A DNA stretch of 64,000 bases from Plectrocnemia conspersa (lineage: Eukaryota; Arthropoda; Insecta; Trichoptera; Polycentropodidae): the NCBI GenBank assembly GCA_009617715.1, contig VTFK01000047.1:620001-684000 (forward strand), in the 5' to 3' direction. Below are positions 1-12,700 of this stretch, one piece after another. The notes under the pieces are model-generated. The model did no database searches. It saw only the letters and a list, made by a program, of their open reading frames with translations, and was not told where the DNA came from. The first letter of the stretch is position 1; each line of letters begins with the position of its first letter. A program made the position numbers and the translations under genes.

Positions 1-317
1 ACAATAGACCTATAGCAAGAACTTATAATTAAAAGTAGTATATTTAGATTGTATCTTATTGTAAATTTTAAATTTAAAATCAACTTAAAATTTTAAAAAT
101 AAAATTTGTTTATTTTTTTTGCTCTTTATTAAAAATATTTAGATATTATTTTACAAAGAGCATATATTCCTACAATACTTTTTTTTTTGTTAAATAAGAT
201 TTAATATAACTAAATGCAAGTCTTCCTAATTTTAACATAATTCTATCCAAAATTAATTATTTATATTTATTAATTAAGTTTTTTGCGATAAAAAAACAAG
301 CACAGTTTATGAAAAAA

Positions 318-727
318 CCAGAGCTGTGGAATCGGAATCGTAAAAAATCAACTTTTTAATCCTTTCTACTTAGATCAATATTTTTTTTAATTGTTCGTCG
401 TGCGCCATGCGGTTTAGGTCGGTAATATGAATTAAACAAAAGTTATTGTGTACTTAATCAAATACCTAACCACAGCCGACCGGCCACTGGCCGGCGTGGT
501 CACACGTAGACATACACAATGGCGCGGCACTAATCCTAAGAAATATTATTATATTTTTTTGTTTATTTTTCTTTAATATTATTTACATGAAAACAAATAA
601 ATAAAATAATTAAAAATAAATTTAATATTTTAGGATTATCTTATCGAAATTTTTAAAGTCGGAGTTGGAGTCGGACCTTGCAAAAAAGTCGGAGTCGGGA
701 AAAAATTTCAACGACTCCACAGCCCAG
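318..727. repeat. Inverted-repeat-flanked block with GGAGTCGGAGTCG-like ends
   Basis: The left end reads CCAGAGCTGTGGAATCGGAA and the right end, read on the minus strand, starts CTGGGCTGTGGAGTCG, so the two ends are degenerate inverted copies. The right side also holds a short run of GTCGGAGT units (655-700). Between them is a GC-rich patch with a 15-bp palindrome near 481 (CCGGCCACTGGCCGG). The layout suggests a small non-autonomous mobile element, but no target duplication is clear and no protein is encoded. Confidence 0.35.
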
Positions 728-1574
728 AAAAAACTCATTTTTGTACATATTTTACCTTTAGCAACATTACGAAAAATCAATATTTTTTCAAAAAAATATG
801 ACAAATCTTTCTAGCTTTTTAAAAATTATGTTGTTAAATTTTAAACATATCTTAGCATTTAATAACATAGAAAATAAGTTCACCATTAAAATTTAATAAT
901 TTAATCTGTTTGTAGATAACGATTGAATTTGCAATGTTTGCCAATGGAAAATTTCATGTATAACATATTTGATACTTACCTACATGGAAAATGCATTTAT
1001 TACACAATAAAAAAGTAGTATTTGCTTCTCTTTTGGGTATTTTTCCACAATTTGGAAAACCGTAAGTCTTCACCCAATAAAAAAGCATATTAATGATCAT
1101 AAGTCAAATTATTATCGGTATTTAGTAAAATATTAAAAAAATAATACCTTGGCTTTTAAATAAAACCTTTAATAACAAACAGTTCGTAGTTCAGAATAGT
1201 TTCTCTAACTTTATATTGTTAATATGAGTTTTATGGTTTAATATTGTATTTTACGACTTCAAAGAAAGAGTAATAAAACTCAAATTTATTAGTATAATAT
1301 ATTCACATATGTTTTTAATTCCATTACAAAAATATATTTCTATCTATGGTTTATACATATTATTATGTCTAGTTATTATAAAATAAAATTCAATCTCATA
1401 TAATCTGGTGTCATACACATTCATATTAGATATACACAGTAATGCTATTTTATCTAATATCACATAAAGCGAAACCTATGCCGAAGCTTTTATTTATAAC
1501 AATGTTTAATATCCAACCAAAAACAATGAGATTTTTATAATATTTACATATATAAATTCATTATTAAACATTAA
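728..1574. other. AT-rich stretch, nothing recognised
   Basis: Very AT-rich sequence downstream of the minus-strand membrane protein gene. No exon, RNA gene or clear repeat was seen. Part of it may lie beyond the 3' end of that gene's transcript. Confidence 0.5.
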
Positions 1575-1580
1575 TTTATT
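1575..1580 (-). terminator. Candidate polyadenylation signal (AATAAA) of the membrane protein gene
   Basis: On the minus strand this reads AATAAA, about 270 nt past the first stop and 155 nt past the second. In such AT-rich DNA the hexamer occurs often by chance, so this is only the nearest reasonable candidate. Confidence 0.25.
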
Positions 1581-1734
1581 TAAGAATGATAACATTTTCT
1601 CACGTTTAACTCTTATTTTAAAATGTTCTTTCACTGGATCACAATTTCATATATATTCCTTACACAAAAACTTGGTTCTTTGATAATTCAAACGTAATAA
1701 ATTTGCGACGATTCATCGTTTTGTTGACCAAGCA

Positions 1735-1851
1735 TCATACGGGCTCAGGTCCGATTGCTTCCTCCGAGTCTGAACTTTCACTTCCGGTCAAAAGGCTGTC
1801 GTCCTCTTCCGGTGGCCTTTCGGAAGGATCAGCCAAAAGAACCGGTAAGTA
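1735..1851 (-). other. In-frame 38-codon extension after TGA (acidic tail)
   Basis: Directly after the TGA at 1852-1854 the same frame stays open for 38 codons and ends at a second TGA (1735-1737). The predicted tail starts YLPVLLADPSERPPEE, continues with DDSLLTGSESSDSEE and ends PEPV. It is acidic, serine-rich and clearly richer in G and C than the DNA around it, like a cytoplasmic tail of a membrane protein rather than untranslated sequence. It could be reached by stop-codon readthrough or by A-to-I editing of UGA to UGG. Alternatively the TGA is an allele or assembly error, or the frame is chance. No splice junction that bypasses the TGA in frame is visible. Confidence 0.45.
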
Positions 1852-1938
1852 TCATAGTTCTATTGCTTCCGGCCCCTTCCACGTAACTCCCGATCTTAGC
1901 AAATGGTAAAATCGCATCACACCCCAAATTGCAAATAT
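1852..1938 (-). CDS. Membrane protein gene, last exon up to the first stop
   Basis: The acceptor is TTATATTTTTAG, followed by ATA TTT GCA ATT TGG. The exon encodes the last membrane segment (IFAIWGVMRFYHLL) and a short basic end, RSGVTWKGPEAIEL, then TGA at 1852-1854. It enters in phase 0, matching the donor of the preceding exon. The same frame continues past the TGA (see 1735-1851). Confidence 0.8.
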   Translation of the reverse strand: MFAIWGVMRFYHLLRSGVTWKGPEAIEL

Positions 1939-4199
1939 CTAAAAATATAACAAATTAAAAAAAAATGTTAAAGTTGTTAATTTTAAATTTAACGTACGTT
2001 TACGACTGCTCTTGAGATGAAAAACGACATTTCCGCTTTGCAAAGTGAATCGAATTGCTGCAATCATAAATAAAAAGTTTCTTGTAGTTAAATCGTGTTT
2101 TTAATCAAAGTCGTGCTTTCATTAAGCTCACTCTGTTCACATGATCCCTGAGGACATTTGAGTAAACCATTGCCATTGCCTCTAAAGCCATAAAAGTAAT
2201 GCAGCCAATAATCCAAGGTACTACAAGAGCTGCGTTCTCCTGCAATTTGGTTTAAAATGTTATGAGCCACAGTAAAGTAAATGTTTGTAAAGATCAACTC
2301 TCTAGGGCTTAAACTTCTCGTGTGATGTTAATATTTTTTTTAATTAAACTTTTGCTTTATAGTTTTATGTTAAATTAAGATTAAATTATTTAAACATTGA
2401 TTTATATAAGGTTTGAATCTCTTGATCTATATATATAGTAAATCACTTAAAACTACTACTTTTTTCTTGTGATTTTTTTGCATATTGTTTCACATTATAG
2501 CATCGTTTCAAAGCTTTTGGTACTATTTTAAAAAAAAGTATATAACGTATTTCTTACATTTGCGTTTAATCGTATGACATAATAAACAATTTAGATATTT
2601 TATTTTGAATTTTTAAAACGATAAATATAAATTTAAATTAGGTTTATTTATATATGGAATTATTAAAACTTCTATTTAAATGCAAATATTTTGAAAAAAA
2701 AAATTATCATTCATAAATTTGCTATGAAATTTCTATATAAACAAATTAAATTTTAATTAAAATTATTTAAGTTGGATATTCGTAAAGAAAATACTTAAAA
2801 TCTACTACATATTTTTAAATTAGCTTCTACTTATTATAACACGTATAAATTTATTGCTTAACAAAGTTACTAAAACTAGTGAACCAGAATCATTTTAAAG
2901 TTTCTAAAAAGTTCAATCATCGTAAATGCCTAGCGTATCATATTTTTTCATTTTAATGTGAAAAACAGTGTTTGCGAATAGGTTTATTCAAATTCATTTT
3001 TTTTTAATGAACATAATTTAAATTTAACCACATATTCTTTTTTAACATAAAGTTATTTCAACAAGTTTGCAATTCATTTAAAATTACTAGAAAACTCACA
3101 CGGATCAGAAATTTACACAGTCGCTTTGATCAGCACTCGGTCAACCACGTCACGCGTAGCTTAGCGTAAACAACAGTGTTTCCAAGCAAGCAAGTAAAAA
3201 AATTACTTTCACTTTTACTAGTCTTATATTCATATTTTTCAAATATATTGTGTGCATACATAAAAAATATGAATATTTATATATTCTTAACTACTTATCG
3301 CTACAGAAACCTTTTTATCAATAAAATTTATATAACTGCTAAAATAAGCTTAATAATTATTATGGCTACAGAAAATAGAACTTATTTTATTGCTGTAACA
3401 TTTATTCAAAACTAGTTTGCAAAAAGGCATGTAAAAAATTAAAAACAGTAATATTTCCGTACAAAGTAATTAAAATAATATTCTTTGATTATTTAAATGT
3501 TTTCAATTTTATTTACAATTCAAAATATATTAACATTTAAAAATTATTTAGGGTTTTTTTTGGTCAGCCTTAAAAGAATACTAATACAGAAAAATTGTAT
3601 TAAATTAAGTAACTATATTACTGATTTATATCTTGTTATTGATAAAATGATTCGTTTTATATTAAGTGCTTTCATTAGATTACTAGGTCAATTTGTCTTA
3701 TACATAAAATTGCTGTATCTTCTGTTTACAAAAGCCAGAGATTGAATATCTAATTTCAAATTAATGCAAGTAAAGAGCTTTAGTTCGCACAACCATAATA
3801 TCACTAACGAATAAAAAAAAATGATCAAATTATATTTTTCTTTATTCGTTAACCCTTTGCCTACAAAAAACACACAATGGGTATATATCAGTTACAAGTG
3901 GTGTTCTGTCTTTGGCAAGGACTCGAATCAAATTTATTAGTACTTATTTGTCACGCAAGAGAGGCAATTTCTTTAGTTTCGACCATCCCCGTAGAAAAAA
4001 CCTTCGGTCTATTTCCGTATATTTATCGTCGACCGTTGGAGAAAAATCGAAACAAGAGCTAGAGATCAAGGTCTCTTATATATAATATACATAGGTAATG
4101 GAAAAAAACTCACCTTGTATACCCCGTAGAAGAGCAAGGCGCTCAGTGTGACCATGAACAGTTGCGTGCCGATAATGGCGAAATATGCGATCTGTACAC
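1852..4199 (-). CDS. Multi-pass (probably four-TM) membrane protein, C-terminal exons, 5' end not located
   Basis: Gene-level entry: exons 4114-4199, 2132-2239, 1998-2057 and 1852-1938 join on the minus strand in phase with GT-AG junctions, giving about 112 residues. Three hydrophobic segments are visible: one around YFAIIGTQLFMVTLSALLFY, one around VVPWIIGCITFMALEAMAMV, and one spanning the last junction (FFISRAVVN joined to IFAIWGVMRF). A basic, tryptophan-containing end follows (LLRSGVTWKGPEAIEL, then TGA). A first membrane segment and the start codon must lie upstream. The arrangement resembles insect tetraspan families of the DUF4728/pasi type, which is a guess from layout and not a firm assignment. 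The exact function is unknown. Confidence 0.8.
1998..2057 (-). CDS. Membrane protein gene, penultimate exon
   Basis: A 60-nt exon, 20 codons, phase 0 at both ends. Acceptor TTTATGATTGCAG, donor AAC|GTACGT. It encodes QFDSLCKAEMSFFISRAVVN, the start of the last membrane segment. It is easily missed because it lies in a gap of only about 190 bp between its neighbours. Confidence 0.8.
2132..2239 (-). CDS. Membrane protein gene, internal exon with a membrane segment
   Basis: A 108-nt exon, 36 codons, phase 0 at both ends. Acceptor CAAATTGCAG, donor AGA|GTGAGC. It begins ENAALVVPWIIGCITFM and ends VYSNVLRDHVNR, a hydrophobic span followed by a basic loop. Confidence 0.85.
2240..4113 (-). other. 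Intron of the membrane protein gene
   Basis: AT-rich intron between exons 4114-4199 and 2132-2239. Open frames at 3176-3415 and 3497-3745 are low-complexity and hydrophobic through AT bias; I see no exon or repeat in it. Confidence 0.6.
4114..4199 (-). CDS. Membrane protein gene, exon with a membrane segment
   Basis: An 86-nt exon with acceptor TTTTGATTGCAG and donor TACAAG|GTGAGT. It starts with two bases of a split codon, then VQIAYFAIIGTQLFMVTLSA and ends FYGVYK. It leaves in phase 0 into the exon at 2132-2239. The preceding exon must end with one spare base. This segment is markedly GC-richer than its flanks. Confidence 0.85.
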
Positions 4200-4826
4200 C
4201 TGCAATCAAAATAATAATGCCATTACCAAAGCAATGTTGATATGAATTGTAAATAAGTATCGATCCACATATCGTATAAGGTTTAGGTCCTAGACTCAAG
4301 GAAGCTTTCTCTCCGAGGCCCTAATTCGAACCGAAACCTTCCCTCTCGATACATTACATTTGCTCCCTAAGATATGTGTGTACCATAAAATGAATAATGT
4401 ATTACCCACTATGCGGAATTCAGGCTACCGTACCAATGCTGAAGCTTACAACTCATTGCCGATAAGTGTTATCAGGATATTGCTCGACCGCCGTTATTAA
4501 AATATGTGATAATGTGTTAGATCCGTATAGCGCGTGTGGTGCTCTCCCACGTTTTTATTTTATTTAGTTTAAATAATATTAAGAGCATTTTCTTTATTGC
4601 CTTTGTAGAGATTGCCACTTAATTTTGCGTAGACCGTAAAAAGGCATCGTTGAATCCCGCTTTCAAAATTTATCAACAAAGGATTATGAAAGGATTCTGG
4701 GATAAGATAAAAAAAACGAAATGGAACTCAATATGCCGTAAGCCTTTTTAATGGAACTTTTTAATCAATTTTCGGAAAACGAGAAATACTTATATTCTAT
4801 ATTATATAAATTCATCTACCTATATC

Positions 4827-4872
<46 letters not shown>

Positions 4873-6169
4873 TTATATCAATCATATATATCACGTTAAT
4901 TTAATTACATTAAGAAATTGTACGGAAGTAATATTTTAATTGTATTTATACCCCAACTTTAAAAATTTACACATCAAAGGCTTTAAGTTTAAATTGGTTG
5001 ATTCAATAATTGTCAAAACGAAGTGGATTTTTTATTCTTGAAAAACCCCAAGATCTTTTATAGTATTCTGGTAATTTTCACAAGACTTACTTTGATATAT
5101 ATTTATATATACATATATATAAATACAATCTCTATATTTTACATATTTTTTACAGTAAACTGATTATTACATATACTCGTATATGATATATATTATATTT
5201 CAAGCTAAATATATTTATTACATATTTATTGTTTCGCACTAAAGTCATTAAAAAACCTTACTATAACAACATTTATTTGCAAATTATGCATATTAAAAAC
5301 AAGTGTTGGAGCTAATGGCTAACGATTTCTGCTGAACTAAATATTTGACTTACAGGTGTCACAGCAGAAATCCCCTGGATGCAGATTAGAGTTTCCAAAT
5401 ATTCGTTATTTTCAACTATTAGAATATCGAATTGTATATTTAAATATATTCGTATGGTTATGAAAAATCAGGAATACATGTTCATATACAATACATATAT
5501 ATAAAATTTTAAAAAGTAGTAGTACGATTTTATTATTTTAAGATTAATAGTATTTAGTGTTTCAAGCCTTATTTTAATAATTAATACCAAATTTAATTTT
5601 AATTATCCTTCTGCAGAAAAGGCTCTTAATTTTTTTTTATAGTTTAAAAAATATTAAAAAAAACCCTTGCACTTGAGACAGTCCACAGCTGTACAATATA
5701 AATTCGGAAATTAAAGTATTGTCTGGAATTTCGGCAATAATATTTTTTTTTCTTTAATATTAGTTTTATCGGCCATCGTTTTTTATGTTCATGCTGTTAT
5801 AAATAACATAAGAAGATAAATGTTACAAATAACATAAAATATTCAAATAACGAATAGGTAAAAAAAAACTGGCGAATATATTTGGTATTCGAATATTCGG
5901 ATTGAAATCTCTAGTTGCAACTGAGGCCCTTTTTTCTTCGGAATATTGGAGCTATAGCCTAAATAGCCGAAATTTTTGTTAGTTTCTTAGAAGTTAAGAC
6001 TTTCCTAAGTGATCGCCTCACGCTCATTAAGATACAAAAGGGAATGACCACCTGTTGTTCATTTTTATTTTCCGTTTGTTATTTTCCATTTGTTGGATAG
6101 TAAAATTGCGGAAAATGCGCAATTTGACTATCTCAAGCAAGCCTTATAATATATAATTTATTTCTATGT
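4200..6169. other. Long AT-rich stretch, intron or intergenic
   Basis: Probably the next intron of the membrane protein gene, whose upstream exons were not found. It contains the TA microsatellite at 4827-4866 and several GAATATTC-type palindromes (for example near 5880-5900), but no convincing exon. Confidence 0.4.
4827..4866. repeat. (TA)n microsatellite
   Basis: An uninterrupted TA dinucleotide run of about 20 units. It lies inside an open frame on the plus strand, which therefore reads as a tyrosine-isoleucine run and is not a gene. Confidence 0.9.
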
Positions 6170-6587
6170 TAGATGAGCATGTAAATATATAATGCAAGTT
6201 GATAGTTGGAACGTCGTGAATAAATAAAGAGAACATATGCGGGCCGAGAATGCTGCCTTGCAGGTCTCCCAATAAAACTTTCCTTGTCCTGGAGTCTTCC
6301 TTTCCTTGGCTCTGTCTAGCAAATAGTTTTAAATTATGCAGATGAGTAGGAGTATATATATTAAACTAAAGTGTCAAAAACCTATTTGATGTCCAAAAGA
6401 GCCATCTTTACGAATAATATTTCGGGTTTTGAGGCCGTAGGGGGTGTGACTTTGCAGCCGAAATAGAAAGATGGTAGCAGTTTATTCAGTTGTCTGTAGA
6501 CTGAGCGCTGGTGGAGAAGATTATGTGCTCTGGATGATCCACTGAGCTGTCTGGTGTTTCGGTCCAAGTCTGGTTGTCTCATGTCTT
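6170..6587 (-). mobile_element. Decayed non-LTR retrotransposon (LINE) reverse transcriptase fragment
   Basis: On the minus strand the frames read KMALLDIK-stop-VFDTLV near 6410, matching the LINE motif of the type FLDVKKAFD. They continue to KVLLGDLQGSILGPHMFSLF (around 6280-6220) and IHDVPTINLHY. This is the usual jockey-type order (GVPQGSVLGPLLYSLFTNDIP). Stops and frame changes make it non-functional. Neither the element's ends nor a target duplication is visible. Confidence 0.7.
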
Positions 6588-6588
6588 A

Positions 6589-6687
6589 ATCGTCTGTGAT
6601 GTTCTCATCTCGAAACGCTGGATCATCTGTGGTGCGCTCATCTCGAATCGCAGGATCGTCTGTAATGTTCTCGTCTCTAATCGCAGG
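6589..6687. repeat. 33-bp tandem repeat, three copies
   Basis: Three consecutive 33-bp units, each beginning ATCGTCTGT or ATCATCTGT, differing at a few bases, followed by a broken fourth start (AGCGTCTGC). Because 33 is a multiple of three, the minus-strand frame encodes an 11-residue repeat close to DDPAIRDENIT, lying beside the decayed LINE frame. It may be a minisatellite or part of a degenerate coding repeat. Confidence 0.85.
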
Positions 6688-6789
6688 AGCGTCTGCTGTA
6701 TAACAAAGTGCCATACCTTTTATATTCTTGATTCGGGACGTTTCCGGTGAATCAAAAAAATGTGGGAATCTGTTGGTCAATTGCATCGC

Positions 6790-9700
6790 TCGTATATTTG
6801 CCCAACAAAATATGTTTACGCCTTGAATTTCAAGATGAATGGTTGTTAATAAAAGCGGTAAATTATAATAGTGATTTTACGCCGGATAGACGCAATGTCT
6901 GTTGCATCCTTTATGCATAAAAGAGTAGTTTTTTTCTGGACCATACAAACGTTTAATGAAAATTCTAAATAGGATGTCTGTTAAGTTATGCAATTATGAA
7001 ATTTATATATTATCCTATTGTGCTATTTATATATTACCCTTTTGTCCAAACAAGTTGTTATTTCCTTTATTACATTAATAGTGTCGTTTAAGTGACCTTT
7101 GCGTTAATTGCACAACTGACGAAATCCATACAATTATTTTACTTCAATAAATTCTTCATTTGAGTGGCCCAATCTAAAACTGAATTAAAATCTGTAATTT
7201 TGTTATTAATTATCTAGAGTAATATTTTTTAAATAAAATGATTAAAATTTAGGTTTCATGGTTATCTGATATATCTGTAGCTTGAAGCTAAAATAGGATC
7301 TTTTTGGCTTATGGAATCGAGAATACTGTGTCTGTAAAATAACTGATAATTAATATTTTAGCTAAATATCTAAAGACAAGGTTTTATTTGCCCTATGGGT
7401 CTATAAGCTATTTTCTAGATATAGAAAGGTCTAATCAGAAAACATTCCTTCCTTTTAAAAAAGAAGATTCCTTTTAGAAACTACTTACATGTTTATCGGT
7501 TCTTTCACTTACAGGTCCGCTTTTTTTGGACACATAGTATTTGTCACTAAAAGTAACACTTACAGAATTATTTTATGTATATGTATATTAAATATTTAGC
7601 TAGTCAAATAAAAATTTAAGCCAACGACAGTTAAAAAAAACAATTTCTTTAAGTTAAATGTTATGTATTACCAGTTTAGAAATCATATTTATAACAAAAA
7701 TATTACCTTCAATATATAACACAAATGTTTACAAACTCTGATCTTTCGTTTGTAAAAAAGTTACCATAATATGCATATGATGGTGTTGTATGTATATTAT
7801 CAGCGTTGCTCAACCAATATTATTTTTTTACTAATACTACTCAGTGATAAGCTTTAGATATGAACCTTTACTGAGATATCACATGTACAATACAATGAGA
7901 AACTTAACTAAAACTACTTACAAAATAAGTGCGGAAAAAAATCAGAAGAGATTATGATTCAAGGGAAATAATGAAATTGATCAATTTAAAAGCTAAAATT
8001 ATTTTATTATGATAAGAAAATCTGTTTACGACTATTTTTTTATTATATCAACAATATTGCTTTTAGCTTCCGTAAAAATATTGTATGAATACTTACATTA
8101 TTCTTGGCTAACAAGGCTAGCCATAGAAAAGGATAATTAGTAAATAGATACCTAGATATTCGAATATTATATATGTATTCAATTTGATTCGATACAAATT
8201 GAATAAATTTCTTGACTTGCTAGTGTTTGTGTATTGTGGCAGAATTTTCCAGGCCTCAATCATAGCAACATCGTGCTTACAGTGTGTGTTTAAAATGACT
8301 GTATTAACTTTTGATCCCACTAAATGTAAGGCTTACTCAACTCTTGGAATTTCATGTTTTTTGTGTACATAAACAATATGAAAATATATAATGAAAGCTG
8401 CCTGAAATAAAGCAAGCGCAAAACAATAAAATCAAATACGTTGAGAATCATGATGCCCTAAAAATAAATATAGGAGTGTTTGAGATTTTTTTATATATAA
8501 ATCAAACGCAAATCAAAATATTTGTGAATTTTTAACCTGAATCTTCTGTGAAACATAGTATATTTAATACTTATATTAAAAAGTAAAATATGATTAAAAT
8601 AATCAAAAAATAACCGAAAATTAAAAATAAAATAATTATAAGGTTCCGCTTTTATAATTTTATTCACATTTTCTCGAGTACCAAGGCAATTAGCGACTCT
8701 ATGGTTGTATAGAATCTCATAGCATGAGTATATTCTTTTACAAATGATATCTTTGTTCGTTATGTTTTCCATACAATATTTTTCACTAGATGAATAAATA
8801 TACATGGTGTAAAATAAATTTCGTGATTACTACCATCTCAATTTTTAATTACAAGTTAAGTTTTTCTATTGATTTACAAAACATTTACTATTTTAACCAA
8901 TAGTATAAATATCGACTATTGAAGTATTGTAACTTAACTCTGATGCATTGCGTCTGATATGTTGCAAAAATAACTTTTCAATCTAATTTAATTAAATATT
9001 TTTGATGAGATTTAATCTATTCGTTTAATATTCTTCACGAATATAATCTCACAAATTAATAAGATCTCATATATAAGATACTAATTTATTAAGCACCTTC
9101 TGAAAGCGAATTTGAAATTTACCACTAAGGCAAATTATTATCGAGCAACATTGTTAATTATACCGAAACCGACACGCGTTCAGCGCCGCTTTTTGGGGTT
9201 TTCTATGAATTTTCGACCCCTTTGAGGGTTAACCCGTGGACGTCGGCTATTTATTGCCTCGCTAGATGTGCGAAATATACTGTAACTAAACAAAGCCCGC
9301 CGGAAACCACAATTCATCCCGGCAGAAATTTAACCCCGTCTGCTAATGAAGGGTACGAGACAAATATCTATCCGGGGAATGCAACCCGCGATGTAAATCA
9401 CATTTTTAAGAAAATCCAATTTAATAGAAGTTTCAAAAGTATCGACCCTAAATAATAAGTACAAATATCTTAGTATATTTAATATGATACTCTACAACCA
9501 GTTTTAATTAAGGTTATTTCCTTGGTTTAGATAAGATATATTTTAATGAAAGTGTTTAAAATTAATAATATAAAAGATATTATAAGAAAATTTTAATTAT
9601 ATAAAAAAGTAATAGAAGTGTAAAAATATACTGTTAGACCTTTCTGTGTGTAATGTTGAAATGATATACCTAAAATAATATTAAATCGTATTCTCTCATT

Positions 9701-12700
9701 GTATTTAAACCAGCCGTATGAAAATTAAAAGCCTGATGAAAATTTGTATGGTTCACACTCTGTTATTAGTGTTTTATGTTGTTTAATAGTATAGAATCGT
9801 TTTATCTACCACTAATTGCTTTTAGGTTTAATTAAATAAAACGGGTTTCGTTGTTACGCTGCGCGATGTACATATATGATTAAAAATAATATATGACTAG
9901 GTTCATTATTCTTACTCAAATAGAATAACATATAAAAATAAGAACAAATATAAAATAATTCATTGGGGATATTTTTATATATTATACATATATTTTAATT
10001 TTCTAAAAAATACATATGTACATACATATAGTATATCTTAATATCAAATTGCGTTTCATTTCTCCAAAATAAAGCAGTACATAATTATTCAGCTAAAAAC
10101 TTTTGCGCTTTGCGTTGTGGTTTTAGTTTGTTAAAATTTTGCATGTTAGCTACTCGGATTATGGTACTCATTACTGAATCATATGCATTGTATTTATAGC
10201 TATATATTTATTTTAATAATATTTTTTTCTGCTCAACTTGCAAATGTATCATAAAAATAACTAATAGTAAAAGATACAAATATTTTGTTTAATATTTTTA
10301 TGTAATTAGATTTTTTATTATCTATATTTAAATACGACTTTTTGTTTATTGTAGTAAATTTTATAATTTTTTAGGACTACGTGTGACGCATATTTGATAC
10401 TTCGCTAAGATTATATTTGTTAAATAAAAATATAATAATATGGGTTATACAAATATGTTAAATATTATTTTTAGCACGTATTGTATTATTAAAATTAATA
10501 CTGAATATTTAATCAGTAATTTTAATATAAGTATATTATCATATACAAATATATCTAATTCTAAAATCTAAAATTAGTACACAGTTTAACTTGTAAATCA
10601 GGTTTTTGAATTTTTAGGCAATAAATTGTCATTAGATTTAATTGTATATAGTTACATGTTACGCTGAACTGAATTAATATAATATAAAGAATATGACTAT
10701 AACAAAGTATTAAACATTAAATTGAAATCCTAATATTTCCCTATTTATTTTCACTGCGCAAAACCTAAAACGTTTTTTATAAAATGTATTGCATAAAACC
10801 AAAACAAAGAAAACCTTTTTGTCAAACGAAAGAAAATCGTCGATATATATATTATATATATAAAAAAACTTATTAATAGAAAACACAGATTTTTAAATCG
10901 TAATTGCAATTTTTTTGTCTAGTGTTACTTTTGCAATATATAAAAAATACAAAAAATTAAAACGGAACTAAAAGTGATTTGAAGTATAAGAGTCAATAAT
11001 ACTTTAATAATTTTTATATCCAAATATAATATTTATAGTGGCATTTTTTTTACTAATCGTTAATTGCCCACTTCAATTATTTTTTTATATATAATATAAA
11101 TCTTCTTCGGGGGTTCTACAAAATTTCAACTTGAGCCCTAAAATATAATAAAATCTTCCAATTTTAAATTATCAGAAAATGTCAATGAAGACTTACAATT
11201 TTATAAATAAAATTAAAACTCTACAATTAAAAATTGATATAAAACATTTTAAATTATCTTGAAATATCTTGATAGCCCTATTATTTAAACATTTTTATTT
11301 TCAAGTAAAATATTTTCATGCTAATTAAATTTTACGAAGATGTAGATTACGAAGATAACAGATTACAACTTTTTGGTTAGACTAAGTTAGATTGGTTGTT
11401 CCAATAAAATATTCTAATGAATAATTAAACTTATTTAAAAAAATCAAAGTCTTGAAATAAATTATTATCAATTTCATACACTCGAATAAATTTGATTGAT
11501 GATCTAATCATCCAAAAACGGATTCATATCCAACTACTGACATACGTGGCGTGTGCGTTTGCGATAAAGCGAAAATTGCTTCCACTGGTATCTAATACTT
11601 TATTTTTCGGGATCCTTCTCCCGACATAATCCATCACTCGAAATTGTAAAAAGGGAGGATCAAAAGTAAATATGAAGGCTCTGAATGCGTCGAGTGGCGA
11701 CGTAGAATAAGAGCGCCGCGTATGTAGTAAGATCTTCGGTAAACTTTGGGTAAATTCTTTTTTCGAAGCCTTCTTTCTCGGTTGTGGTTTAGTCAACCAC
11801 AATGGTTATCCGTTTACATTGAAAAAGGTCGTCCGACCCAGTTTTTCCATTTCTACCTAACTTGAAAAAAAGTTAAGGAAAATAATACGTCTTTATTCGG
11901 TGTAAAAGGTTGCACATTTCAACCACGTGTTTTGATATTTGTATTTGATACATTCAACGATCTGCTTAAAACTCAATAAGCAACAACTCTTTGTTTATTG
12001 AATTGTTTTTTTATAAATAACTTAGAATAACTTGATTTAGATCGCGTTTTTCCTTTTTTTCTAAGTTTTCTGATGGATAATTTGTTAATTATGATTCGCA
12101 TCATTCTAAAGAGTGTCTTATGAATAAAATTTTACAATGCTGTTTATAAATAACATACACAAAGCAATGGTTCATTTAGAGATTTTATTTGATGCTGATG
12201 AATTAAAAATATTTAAATCCATTAAATGTATCATATTACAATACTTAAAGTAATGCCTTTAGTAAATTGATTAATATTTATAATTTATGATTTTCTAGAA
12301 ACTCGAACCTATGAGAATTTTCTTTAATATCGGATAAACTTTTGCAAAAATATCCAGACATGTTTTGTATTACCGTAAATATAGTACAACATATACTTAA
12401 TAAATAATATAAAATCGCATTTCTTACCATAATAGACGTCCTCCAAATCAGTGAATTTCTTCATATTTACACTAATCCGCCAACTATACAGCAAAACGAC
12501 GAGTATCGATATGTTCTGTGACAAAAATATTCGCATATTATATATAATGCTTTTATTAATGTTAAAGACTTATTTGTATAATAAAAAATACTGGTATAAT
12601 AACTTATTATCTAATGAAATGAATCTCAGTGAATGTTGTATCGTGAATTGGTGCTAACTATTTTGTCTCTCACGATGCAAAAACGATAACCATACTGAGT

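Noticed and set aside
1703..1909. Plus-strand open frame of 68 codons
   Set aside because: It is the antisense of the last exon and acidic tail of the minus-strand membrane protein gene. The minus strand has the acceptor, phase and membrane-protein reading.
3176..3745. Two hydrophobic plus-strand open frames
   Set aside because: They lie in an intron of the minus-strand gene, and their phenylalanine, isoleucine and tyrosine content follows from AT bias.
4751..4939. 62-codon plus-strand frame
   Set aside because: Mostly the translation of a TA microsatellite.
7508..7545. Exon-like 34-nt segment on the minus strand (acceptor TTACTTTTAG, donor GACCT|GTAAGT)
   Set aside because: The only frame fitting the membrane protein gene's required phase contains a stop, and nothing else here needs an exon.
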